From positions 17,221,501 to 17,285,500 of the forward strand of contig CM051460.1 in NCBI GenBank assembly GCA_028095005.1: a stretch of 64,000 nt of DNA. Direction: 5' to 3'. The stretch's first letter is position 1. Each line of letters starts with the position of its first letter. A program made the translations under genes and the position numbers. Positions 14,408 to 26,200 of the stretch are shown piece by piece. Source of the DNA: Rhynchospora pubera (lineage: Eukaryota > Streptophyta > Magnoliopsida > Poales > Cyperaceae). Under the pieces are notes generated by a model that ran no database searches, was not told where the DNA came from, and saw only the letters and a list, made by a program, of their open reading frames with translations.

Positions 14408-16599
14408 AGATCTGAAGAAATTTAAGGGAGTTAGGTCAAATAAATTTAAGACACACCATACATGCGCGCGCTCACACGAAGGCATAAAAGAAGATGAAAA
14501 GAAAGGAAAATAATTGTGACTCACATTTTAGTGATCCTTGTAATGTCGGAGTAGTTGTCGCAGGCAATTTTCGGCCACTGGTATGGCGAGCAAGGATCAC
14601 CGATCCAGCCTAGCGTAATAATACTATGATCGTCCTTGATTCTATTAATGGCAATGACTGGATACATGTAAAAAGGCATGCATAGAAAAACAGAGACACT
14701 TTGAATGAATTATCTACCCCTTATGTATCGAATCAACAAAATAAATTTGAGTAATTTTATGGTGAATAAATATTTTAAATTAGATTAAATCATGATCATT
14801 TATTTTTATTGATAATTTTAAATCAACGATATTGATTAAAATCTAGTTGTAAAATTACGCCTATGCCAGAATTTACCAATAAATTTTAGACACGTACTGA
14901 ACCTATCCTCTCTTGTTGAATTATTCCCTACTACTCCCTCTTCATTTTTATCTCTCCTCTGGCCAAGGGAGGAGAATCAATATTGACATACGTAACTAGT
15001 TTGTGTTCTGATATCTTTCTGGTTGTGGTTTCAATTAATTAATCCCATGGTCCAACACCCCGCCCCCCTACCAAACAAAACCAAAAAAATAACAAATGAA
15101 AGGAACAAAAGTTATTACCATCTTCAGCATAAGTGGGGGCTGGGACGGGTGTAATTCTATACAGCTCAATTGCATTTTGTAGAGGCGGAAGAATCGAATT
15201 TGAGGTAGCCTCCAGTGTTATGTTATAATTATTAATCCATGTGTAATTGAAATATATAGTTTGTGAAGATAGCACAGGCGGGGTGTATGGCTGGTTTGAG
15301 CTCAAAAATCCTCCAGCAAATATATTAAACTCCCTTCGATCAGTCTTTGATGCGTTGTCCTGGATCTCAGCGAAGTGAAGAATCACACGATGGCTGTCAT
15401 CGTAGTGGTTAACATTAGTGGTCCACTCCATGATAAGGGGTTGTTTGCTTGTTAAAGGGGTGGCAGCAGTCTGCATGACGAGAGAGGGGGTCTCGAAGAC
15501 AGGGTCAGGGGCCACAGGCGAGTTGGTTGAGATCTCTGTCCATGCCGCCTCGTCCTGGTAGCTTGTCCACCAACGGTCATATTTATCGTCAGGGTACCTA
15601 TTTAATTTGCAGTCGTTGACACTTTGACAAACATATAAACGAAATGAATACTGCTCACGATATGTACAACACTACTACTCTTCTTATTTTCTGTTTATTG
15701 CGGCTGACAGACAAAAAGTACAACCTTACCTTTTGTTTCCTTTACAGATAGATTTATGCCTTAATCAACTGCTCTAAGCATTGGGCAGGATCATAATATA
15801 TGCTGTTGTTTTATTAATCAGACGTGCTATGTTCCCATTACATTCGACATAAAACCTTTTCCGTTTCTTTGATTTTTCAGTTTAATTAAAATCATTTCAA
15901 CAAGAAAAACTATATATAGATCTTGGATATATATGACCTTATTTGAGGACGATTGCTTGCTCCCAAATTATACCTCCACTCTGAAAACAATGATTGTTTA
16001 GAACTCACAAACGGATCATACATGCCTTCCTTCAATCGTCTCAAATGTAGTGAAGAAATAAAAGGATCCCCCCCATCATCTCCATCACTGAACACGACAC
16101 GTACCAGACAGACTTGCAAGTAATCAGCAGTAGCTTCAAAGATAAATTCAGTATTGGAAGGAGTAGATTCATTTTTAAAAAGCCAATAGTTGAGCCCTAT
16201 GTAAACACTAAAGGTAGGTAGCTTGTTTTTGCTATCGTAGTTTCCATAAAAGAATGTGGCTCTTATAAGATACTTAGACCCCACTGTCAAGGACCTTATG
16301 GTGTAGCTAGCAGTTTCTGGATCCGTCATGTCTTGGCTCTGGAAAGTATCTAAGGGTCTGATACTCCTTCGGCTGTGCAGTTTTGTCAAGGATTTGGGCG
16401 GTCTTTCCTGTGTTGATGAATTGCTCATCTGATACAAAGGTTTTGTTACAGTGTCAACATAACTTGAGCCTGCACCAAGTCGATCCGCAGTCAATGTATA
16501 GAAAACCTGCACCAAAGAATCAATTTTATCAATTTATTGAAGCCAATAAATTTACTGAACTTCTGTTCCAGGACCAGGACCTCAATATTTAACAAAATT

Positions 16600-17400
16600 A
16601 GCAAGAAACAAAGTTCACATAGCAATTCCGAATGAGAAGTACATTTAAATTAAGCAACAAAATGCGCGCTCGAGCGTGTGTCCACTATCCAGAATATTTT
16701 ATTTATTGATAATAATTAGTTGTCAATGTTTGATCATCTAATAGAATTTGAAAGCCCTGCCGATTAGTAACTGGTCGATCCAAAAAAATAGCTTTAAAAA
16801 AAAGGTCGGAAATTGAACCAGTAAAACCGTCTGGTTTTGTCTGATTCTTGGTCGTACTGATAAAATGGGCTGATCGATTTATTTCTATTTTGTGTTGGTC
16901 TGGGTATTTAATGACAAACGTTTTTTCCTGGTCTGCATTTTTTTAATATAAAATGAGAAATCTTATTTGTTTTTTTTTTAACTTGAAATTTTTACAATTT
17001 TCAATAAATTTCTATGTACTAACAATAATTATATCATGAAATTATCTGGTTTTTGGAATCTGTTATATTAATTATTCGAACGGGTTGAAGAATCAAGTTG
17101 GTAACTAGCAGTTTAATGGCCGGTATGGTTTTCAATACATTGATGAGAAGGAGTTAAAGGATAGGTTTACACTTTTAAATACTTCGCAACTGACTCCTTG
17201 AGTGAAAGGTCAAATGTTCGAAACCCAGCTGGAGGGTCTTTCATAGATATTTAATTTAAAAATAAGTAAGTTGGGTGACTTAGACCTCTAATTTATCTTA
17301 AAAAAAATACTTTGCAACCCGTGCCACATATTTCCCAAGAGGGAGGGGGAGAGAGAGGAAATTAGATTGTAATGATATGATTGCATAGAAGGGTGTTTAC
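16600..17400. other. first intron of the broken receptor gene
   Basis: Non-coding. A segment at about 17170-17240 contains ATGTTCGAAACCC, close to a Pol III B box, and might be a SINE remnant. No tail or target duplication was found, so this is only a suggestion. Confidence 0.35.
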
Positions 17401-17519
17401 CATTTGAATCAAGCTGGCTTTGAACTCGAATGGTGGCTGTGAATAGTAGCAGAAGAAGGAAGCGCCACGTAACCGTTCTTTCCATGGATGCCAATTGCCC
17501 TTGATGTCTTCGTTGACCG

Positions 17520-18517
17520 ATGGTGGGTTCTTTATAGTGCAGCTGTTTGGTTAAAAATTTAATTAATAGTGCTTAATTATTTTGTTTGAAGGATGCATGT
17601 CCACCTAGCTCAAACAATAAACAGTTAATCAAAGTACTTTTTTTTTATTATAACTTCTGGTAATATATATATACCAAGTCTCCAAAGTTCACAGTTTTGT
17701 GTTTTTGCTGATTTTGACATAGAGATTTTTTCTCTTGTCCATAAATAATTTCTGCATGTTCGTCAGTTGGTTTAAGTCTGTCAATCTTTCTGTAATTAAA
17801 TTCTGATAATTCTATTATATATAGGCCGAACTTATTGTTGGGTACAGCATGCTATGAATCAATGAATAGTTCCCCTTCATTGTAAACAAATATAAATTAA
17901 TTAAATTCGTCAATTAAAATTTTTAGAGCAAATAAAAGAATGTTCGGTGCTAAAATATTAGAGGTAGCACCGTAGCAGGGATATTTTTGCCCAATAAAAT
18001 GTATTAGTGTGCTGAGAGTAAATTAAAGTTCTTACAGCATGCTTCTCTATATATGTAATATGTGCTGAGAGCCTGAGAGTAAAAGTTGTATATGGCATTT
18101 GTACTTTTTAGTGCTTGTGTTGGTAATTGTTAGAAAATCGAGAGTATTTAATAATACCACAACGGAAATTGATTTTTTACATTTTCGAGCATTCCTTTCA
18201 CGACAAGACACACATAAGCCCTTATTGTTATTTGAATTGTCGTTTTCATGCACTAGTGAAGACTAATTACATATCGGACTGCTCCCAACAATATTCACGG
18301 CACAAATGTAAGATCAACTGCCAACACGCTAAATTCGCAGAAGAAATTAGCTAGCGGTGCTACAATCTCATCTAAAGTTTTCTTAGAGTTTCTTTTTCTC
18401 TCTAGATTAAGATATCCGGTAATCAGTGGATGTGATTCAAGGGTGAGAATCCAGACGACCCATTATATTGTCTGGCAACCCACTAGAAACATGTCTCCAC
18501 AATTTACAACAACGTCC
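17520..18517. other. intergenic, promoter side of the broken receptor gene
   Basis: AT-rich. ORFs of 65-75 codons on both strands have no recognisable features. No gene seen. Confidence 0.5.
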
Positions 18518-18672
18518 GCTCCGTTTGGATGGTGTAGAATAAGAGGAATAAGGGAACAAATGGGAAGAAATATTAGAAAGTGTGTAACTTTGTGAAGAAT
18601 TTAGATTGTTTATAATAAATTTATTCTCTTATTGCCTTCTTTCTTTCTTCCCACACCTTATCCAAACGGAGC
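18518..18672. mobile_element. Tourist-like MITE
   Basis: Inverted ends GCTCCGTTTGGAT and ATCCAAACGGAGC, with the core GTGTAACTTTGTGAAGAA and TTTATAATAAATTTATT. About 155 bp. The flanking trinucleotides are not clearly identical. Confidence 0.8.
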
Positions 18673-18768
18673 CGAAGACATTGTACTATCAATTAGCTTT
18701 CATTAGACAAGTAGATCTTGCATAAATTATATTGGCACTCCATCTATATATGCAAACAACGTATCTAT

Positions 18769-19416
18769 GGTCTTGTTTGGATGGGGTTGGAAGAAGGAAG
18801 AAGGTGTTGGAATATGATGCCGCAGAAGATCGTACCCGGGATCAGATGCATGGCATGAACTTACACGGGTGACGTCACAGAAGATCGTGGCTTGGATCTA
18901 ATGTGACGCTTGACTTGGCAAGGAAGAAACGTCAGACTTGGAACACAAGAAACGCTTGACTTGACATGCAAGTCATGATTGACTTGGTGTGCAAGAAACA
19001 CGTAACTTGTTGTAAAAGAAATCTTTTTATTTATTGGCTTTTTCTCCTTGTATTGTATCAACTCAGATTATTCAAAAAATAATAAAAATAGTGTGCGTGT
19101 GTGTGGAGGACGTAGGCACCGAGTTGGTGCTGAACCTCATTAAATCTTGTGTCTATTTTTATTTGTGTTCTTGATTGATTGATTTTTGAGTTCACTGCAT
19201 CAAGATTCTAAGAGGCACGATTCATGTACAGATGCACTTGGATCGTGCCTCCCCCATACCGACCTGACGATGAAATTATTCCGCTGCCACGACCGATGTT
19301 ATTTTAACAGAAGGCCCAAATTTATTATAAATAATCCAAACTCTTCACAAAGTTACACACTTCCAAATATTTCTTCTCACTTCTTCCCTTCTTCCCACAT
19401 CTATCCAAACAGAGCC
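18769..19416. mobile_element. Tourist-like MITE split by a solo LTR
   Basis: The left part (18769-18804, containing TTGTTTGGATGGGGTTGGAA) and the right part (19315-19416, containing CTCTTCACAAAGTTACACAC and ending TATCCAAACAGAGCC) together make one family member of about 140 bp. They are separated by the solo LTR and its 5-bp duplication. The closest relative by eye is the copy at 54895. Confidence 0.85.
18805..19309. mobile_element. solo LTR with 5-bp target duplication
   Basis: A 505-bp block beginning TGTTGGAATATG and ending GTTATTTTAACA (TG...CA), flanked on both sides by GAAGG (18800-18804 and 19310-19314). A 5-bp duplication and TG...CA ends are diagnostic of LTR retrotransposons. No internal region is present, so this is a solo LTR left by recombination between LTRs. 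An A/T-rich stretch near 19065-19090 (AATAATAAAAATA) may be the poly(A) signal zone. Strand and superfamily are not determined. Confidence 0.88.
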
Positions 19417-19419
19417 AAT

Positions 19420-20237
19420 ATAAGCATATAAGATTATTTTTTTTAACTTTCGATTTTTTTAATTGATTTGAGAAAATATTGTAAGAAATAAAACAAATAA
19501 GATATAACAACATATCTATAAGATTATTTTTGAACTTTCGACTTTTTTTAATTGATTTGAGAAAATATTGTAAAAAATAAAACAAATAGGATATTGTTAA
19601 CTGACCCTTAATATTAACTATTAAGTAAGATATCTTAATTAAATTGAGAATATAAGTGGTCCTTTTCCTTTCGAGAAAAAACTTAAAAATAAGAAATAAG
19701 TAAAATATTCATGATAGATCGTAAAAACTCTTCTCCGACTCCAGTACAAAACCTTTCTTGATATTACATTTTTCGATAGATATTTATAAAATATATCTCT
19801 GGTATTAAATTCCAAGAATAACTAGATCATAAAGAGGTGAAAAAAGGTCGCCTTCAACGATTATTAAATTCGACCTATTTTTTCAAAAAAAAAAGATTAT
19901 TTAAATTAAAAAAAATTCTAATGAAATAAATTAAAATGAAATCCGTCATCTGTGTGACCGTGTTAAAAAAAAAATGATTTTGATCAGGCTTAACTATCCA
20001 GCCCAATACTTGTCCATCGGGCCGCCTCAGATCCATCTTCTCGTTTCCTCCATTCTGAGTTCTAACTAACAACAAAAACCGACGCTAAACCCTGAACCCT
20101 CCTACACTGATAAACTATCGCTGCCCCAATCGGAATTCGTACTTCGTACTACCGACGGCTACTCTCACTCTCTCTCTCTCTCTCTCCGCCTCCTAATCGG
20201 GGTTTGTAGTTCCGACGCAGGAATCAGCTGCGCACAT
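19420..20237 (+). promoter_or_regulatory. upstream region and 5' leader of URB1
   Basis: 19420-20000 is AT-rich, with a diverged direct repeat of about 90 bp (19430-19510 and 19515-19600, each with AATTGATTTGAGAAAATATT). From about 20040 the composition turns GC-richer, and a CT repeat sits at 20166-20188, typical of the transcribed leader of plant housekeeping genes. No clear TATA box was chosen. The start at 20238 is the first ATG of the long frame. Confidence 0.45.
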
Positions 20238-23200
20238 ATGGAAGAATTAAACCTATCCACTGGTTTCTCAAACCGAGCCAAAATTGTTGAAATTTTGAAA
20301 AATCTACAATCCCAGGAAGTAAACATTTATGGGCATGCTGCTAAAGAGTTTATCGGGCTTCTAAATGGCGAAGCAGGTAATGGGTTTCTGGTTGAGTTGA
20401 TCCAGTTGTCTCCTGATTGTACTGAGTTGATGGATGCATGGCGAATGCACCAAAACAAACCCGGTATGGCGCACATTTTGTCTCTGTTATCCACCATTAT
20501 TGACCACCCGGCTGGGAAATCCAAAAATGTTTCTGTGAGGAAAAAAGTGGAAAATTTTGCCCGGTTAATTGTGGAATCAAAGCTTGATGATATTTATTCT
20601 GAGTTGAATACTCGAGAATCGAAGCGTCAGAGTGCAGCGCTGAACTTATTGGCCTCAGTTGTTAAGCGTGGTGTCGGTTTAGCTTCAGAGGTGGCTAAGA
20701 ATTTTGATTTTAAATTACCAGCTCTGGGAAAACTATCTGGGGTTGCAAAGAAAGGCACAAGAGAGTCAAAAGGTCGGGAACCAAAACGGTCGAGCAGACA
20801 CGCATTTGTTAATTTTGCTATGTCTTTTGTTGAATCAGCTAACCCTAAATTGCTGAGGTGGATTCTGCAACAAAGGGAGCTATTTTCTGGTGTTTTACGG
20901 GGCATATCTAATGATGATTCAGATACTGTAGTGTATGTTTTATCCTTATTTCGAGATAAGGTATTAAGTGAAGAGTATCTGATTCCACCTGGATTGAGAA
21001 GTGTATTATTTGGTAGCGCAACTCTAGAGCAACTGAGTTATCTTTCAGGCAACCCTGAGGGTGGTGCTGCTGCTGATGTGGCGCACCAGGTGTTGCTGAT
21101 GGTCTGTACTGATCAAAGAAATGGTTTGATGCCTGGCCCAGGATTGAGGGGCAATGAGAAGAGGTTATTTGATTTAATGAAGAAGCTTAAGGCAACTGAA
21201 GTTGCATCTCACAGGGAGTTGGTCTTGGGTATTGTTTGTTCGAGTTTTTCTCTTTGTTCGGCTTATTTTGACGAATTCCCATACCACCTCGAGCCGCGAC
21301 CTTCACCTTCATGGTTAGTTGATTCTATATCACTTTTGGATACCAGTTGTCAGAAAACGTGTGCTCGTGTGTTCTTTGTACTTCTTTTCTTCTCTGTGAC
21401 TTAATTAGGTCTTTTTGGGTAGAAATTTTGGTCAAAATAATGAATATTTTAAAGCACCAAAGGTGCAAAATTTGTCCATTCCAGTAATGGTATCAAATAT
21501 GTACTGTTTTGAAATATATATTCACTGCATCATCATTATGTAGCTTTTCTAATTTGTATGCTGTACCAGTGTTAACATTTTCCTTTTCGTGTATGTTATT
21601 ATTTTTGTGCTAATTACCAAATTTTATTGCTGTTTTTACTCTGAATGCAATCAGAAACTAGCAGGAACTGTTACACTGTGGCATGACCTATTTATCGTTC
21701 TCTCTTTCTTGCCAGGATTTCTGCCATTTCTCTTGTAGCTGACATAGTTTCATCACTTGACATAAATCTCCTTATTGCATCACTCACCTCCAGTTCTGAT
21801 CAAGATGGGTCAGAACTCGTATTAAAATGCATCACCCCTCAAGTATGTTCTCGATTGATTTTGAACAAAGGTTTGCTTCACACTAGCAATCTTGTCAGAC
21901 ATGGGTCTCTCAGACTCGTGCTTGAATCCTTGAAGATCCTCTGCGGTCTCATCCATGCACTAGATGGTATTGCATCACGTGATGATAATAAGAAGTGGGC
22001 CTCTATGAAATGTTGCATACAAGACGAGGTGAGAGCATCTCTGCCTGACCCACAAGTGTTGGTTAAACTTCTTTCCTCAAAGAGACAGAAATACTCAAAA
22101 ATTTCAGGGTCTAGATTGAAAAGACACGCAGAGTCGGAGCCTACTGAAGTGGAACTGAAGAAAAAGAAAACTGTTATGAGTACACATGGTGATGATGATA
22201 TAATGATTGGGGGAGTATATGTTGAACCTGCTGAAATTGGTAAAATTGAGGAAAAGGAGGGGTCTGAAAGCATGTCTCAAAGTTTGGCAACAGTTTATGA
22301 AATATGGGGTATAGATAGAGAGAGTTTAATTGTGGACGAAGAGAGAGACTTGGAAGACATTTTCCAGTCAAAGCTTCTCGATGTTCTTACATATTATTTG
22401 GTAAGGATTTTGCATATTTATAACTTTTTTCCTGTTTGTATGAGCTGGTGCATATTATTTGGCTGATTTTACCAGTATGTGATACCCAACAAACTACAAT
22501 CTTTTACACTATACTGCAGATACCATTTACTTTGAAACAATAAAACCCAGCTGGTAGAGGTCTGCTTGCTAATTGGTGAAATTGGTTCAATCTAAAAACA
22601 GAACTAGGAAAAAGATACTAAGAAAGATGAACCTCTCATTTAGTAGGACCCCTTTTCCTATGCAGAATCAGATTTTCTTATAAACGTTTAGATGTAGAGA
22701 GCTAGAAATTTATTTCCTTCTGTAGGTGTTTGTTTTTTTATAATTGTTTAGGTGCAGAAAACTAGAATTTCAGTTCACTTGTTTTCAATACTAAGTTGCT
22801 ATCTATTTACGCAGAGGGCATTGCCCGTCTCATTTGATGGAACCTTCGACTTCATAAAAATAATACCTTCGGACCCTTCAACTCTCTCTAGTTATGAAAT
22901 AACCTCACTGTTACCTCTAATAGCTGAGTATGTGCTACCTGGTGGTGACTTTGACAGAATTCCTGAATCAATGTACAAGCATTTGCAACCACTTACCAAT
23001 ATCTTCTTACATATAAAAAAGAGAAGTATCAGAGACCAAGCTTATATATTGGTGCGTGCTGCAATGATTAGTACTGGTGCCTTCGAGGGGAATCTCTGGG
23101 AGATCGATTGTTGGTTCCATTTCGAACAATTTTTTGAGGCATCTTCAGTTGTGATACCCTTTTTGTGTGATGCGGTGTCAACACTTGGAAACAGCTTATA

Positions 23201-26200
23201 CAAATACATGGACCAGATACGCAATTTGATATCAGGTAAGCTACTAGCATTAATGATTGCGCCATACTAATATATTCTTGTTCAGAAAGGTAGGTACAGT
23301 AGCACTGGTGTAGGTCTTTATGCATCAGGCTGTACCGATACTGAACCAATCTGCCCTAGATATGCGTATTGTTGTTTTATTTGCTGGTAAAACTGCCCCT
23401 GCTAAAGGCCTTACCAGTAAAAAAGCATCTGGTACTGAAATTGTTGCTATTTTTGTTCTCAGGTGTAGTAAGCTTATATATTTATTAAGTGATCATGTTA
23501 TGCCCTTTTTTTTTTAAGGTCTCTTTTAATGTAATTAAATGCAGATAAGAAGCCTGGTTTTAGCCCTTTGGTACTTTGCATTCTCCAGAAGTGTCTCAGG
23601 CTTCTTGATTCAGAGTCTGGCAGTTTCAAGTTGTATGAGAGATCCATTATTTCTTTATATGTGTGCAATACGCTAAGCTTAATCTTGCAATCTCAGGTAT
23701 TATATGCTCATTATCTTGTAGCAAGCTATTATTTCTGTAACATATTAGTGGCTCCATTAGTTCATTTGATGATGTATGTCTTCAGTGAAATATGTTGTTG
23801 AACAGAAACAAAAGTAGAAAAAGACAAAAATCAATTATCTAATTTGTGATTGCATAATACAAGAATTACAATTACATTGTTCCAAAATAATGAGGCTTGG
23901 TTGATTCTGAATAAGCTTGTGTCTGTTATACTAGTACGTTGTTTGTTTTACCATAATGCTTTATCATTTGTGATTTACAGGTAGAAATGAGTATGTTACC
24001 GGGTTTAATAAATTCATTGTTGGCCGAAAAATTAAAGGGTTATTCACCTAAAGAAAAAGACATAAAGCTTTCCCTTTGTGAATGGAGGCCATTGAGGAAT
24101 CTTTTTCTTCTCTCCCAAAATGTTTCCAACCAACAATATAGACACATGTTTACTTTACCTGAGATCTCTTCTGATGAGCCATTACTTAGCAAATCTCTCT
24201 TCCTAGTGCTCTCTAAAGTTGGTGAGTTGATAAACCGTGGGCAAGTCAGTCTACTACCCAATATTGCAAACTCATTTTTATTTTCTGTTATCTGTGCAAA
24301 ATCTGATGATCTGGTCGAAAATTTACCTCATGTACTTAGCCTTGCAAAAGAGCACTTCTCATCTAACTTCCCATTTTTGGCTTTGGTGCTCTTCCTAGAG
24401 AGAGACAATCTTGCCAGAATAATGGATTGTTGGCCTGAGTTACTTTTTGTTGGCCTCAGGATGTTGAAAGATGAAACCTTATGTAGCGAGAATGTTGCTG
24501 GTGCATTTGCCAAGTATTTACTGGAGTCTTCATTTTACACACTGTTTGGTACACTACTTGGATGTGGATATCATGCAGATTTGATGCAATCAGTTGAGTT
24601 ACTAGAATTGCTTGGAGGAAAATTATCTGACGGACCAGTGCAGGAAATGACATTTTGCCTGAGACTTGTTCTCTTTTGGGGTTATCATGCACTCTCTGCC
24701 TATGTTTCTGAGCCTTCAGATCAATTGGAGGGGTTTTCAAACCTGTGCTTTTCTCTTGTTGAAATTATTTTTGATCATCTTACCCTTACATACTGTGGAG
24801 CAGAGACCTGTTCTTTTATGAGGTTTTTGCCTCTAGAGTTGGTAGATTTTCTCTTTGAGCACCCTTTAATCACTGAGTTGCTATCATCTTCTTTATTATC
24901 TGGAGATGTCCTCTCAAATGGAGGCCTGGATCAACTGAGGGCATTTTCGAAGGAAAATCTACCCCTTGTCAGCCGGTGCTTGTTGCGATTTTTAATTAAG
25001 GTGTACGTTTTTTTGGAACAATTGGGGAGTAAGCTGAATTTAAAAGGACCAAAACTGCTACTGAAGAAAATACAACTTCAATTCAGAGAAATGTTTGAAT
25101 ATTGCACCGAAAAGTCCACGTATGGACATTTGTTGCCTGTTTATTGCGTTTTACGTGAATTTCTGCCATTTGTTTCTTCTTCTGAGCTTTTGAACCTTGC
25201 AAATTGGATGTTTTCTCTGGTTGAAAGCAAAGCTACAGTTTCAGGATTTGGATCTGAAGCTGGTACTGCTTTGGCATTTGTGTCCCTACAATTTGCCGAT
25301 ACTGCCATGGAGATGTTGTTTCGTTGTGATGCAGTATGTAATTCATTTTGGGACGTGAAAGAGGAAGGCTTTGATTTTACCAATTTTCAAATGGTGTATT
25401 ACCGGATTCTCAATTCAGCTTTTAACTTGAATTTAGAATTTGTTGATTTTTTCTTGTACAAGGCAGTTGAGCGCATGTATAGATGCAAATACAGAGAGTC
25501 TATTACCTCTTCTCATTTTTGTTTAGCTGTATTATCTTCTAATATTCTCACTAATTCTCCTCTTAAATTGATAAACTACTGCATTCTCCCCTCAAGCAAG
25601 GTTAAAACTAGAATTCTTGAGTTGATTATTGAATCAAGCCCCACTCATTTAAAGCTTTTTGGGAAGCTGCTTATTGGATTGATGCAGAGGGACCCGTGTA
25701 TTTGGAGTCTTTTTATGCGGAGTGATGATATGTTAGAGGACGATTTTGTAAATTTGTTGCCAGCAGCTTTGGTATATGTCAATAAGAGTGGTTTAAAACT
25801 GGCTCAAGAGATACTGGCTTTTTATGCTGAAATTTTGTTGAATGGCTTTTCGAAATGGAAGGGTTTTGTTACTCGACACGGACTAACTGAAATTCACAAC
25901 CAATCGCATGAACCTGAGATCCTGTCACTAGATGAGTTCCGAGGGTATTTTGAGAAAACTCCCTTAGGCAAGGCAGTTTCTATGCTTAGGCATTTTTTTG
26001 AGTTGAATGCTGCTTCAATCACTAAGAAGCAGAGGTTGGAAATATTTGATTCTATTTTTCCCAATTCGGCTGACGTGATAGTTTCTGATCTGAGAAAAAT
26101 TAACTCTGACAGTTCAATTGAGGTAACTACGAGGCTTAGAGGTGTGATTCATGCCAAGGTTTCTCTTGCAAGGTTGCTATTATCTGACAAAACTGCACTC

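Larger units (their letters stand above)
9027..17494 (-). pseudogene. malectin-like LRR receptor kinase, ectodomain and TM only, frameshifted
   Basis: Family function: plasma-membrane receptor with malectin-like and LRR ectodomain and a cytoplasmic Ser/Thr kinase. Exons visible: signal peptide (17401-17494); malectin exon 2 (15938-16506), whose start reads GFLYIDCG; malectin exon 3 (15119-15597, with DKYDRWW); linker exon 4 (14525-14657, WIGDPCSPYQWP); LRR exons near 13921-13984, 13735-13812, 13215-13295, 12940-13018, 10770-10845 and 10592-10680 (e.g. DLSNNHLSGPLPEFLG); and a membrane exon (9027-9157, MIAIAVVVVVFLLIVIAVGTI). Exon 2 has at least three frame changes: near 16480, near 16440, and a TAGC duplication at about 16304-16311. 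After the membrane segment there is a good donor (AAAT|GTTAGT), but no kinase exon was seen down to the tubulin gene. Splice borders of the LRR exons are approximate. A kinase-less decoy is conceivable, but the frameshifts argue for a pseudogene. Confidence 0.85.

Noticed and set aside
21878..22273. 131-codon minus-strand ORF inside URB1 exon 2
   Set aside because: Antisense shadow; URB1 reads cleanly on the plus strand.
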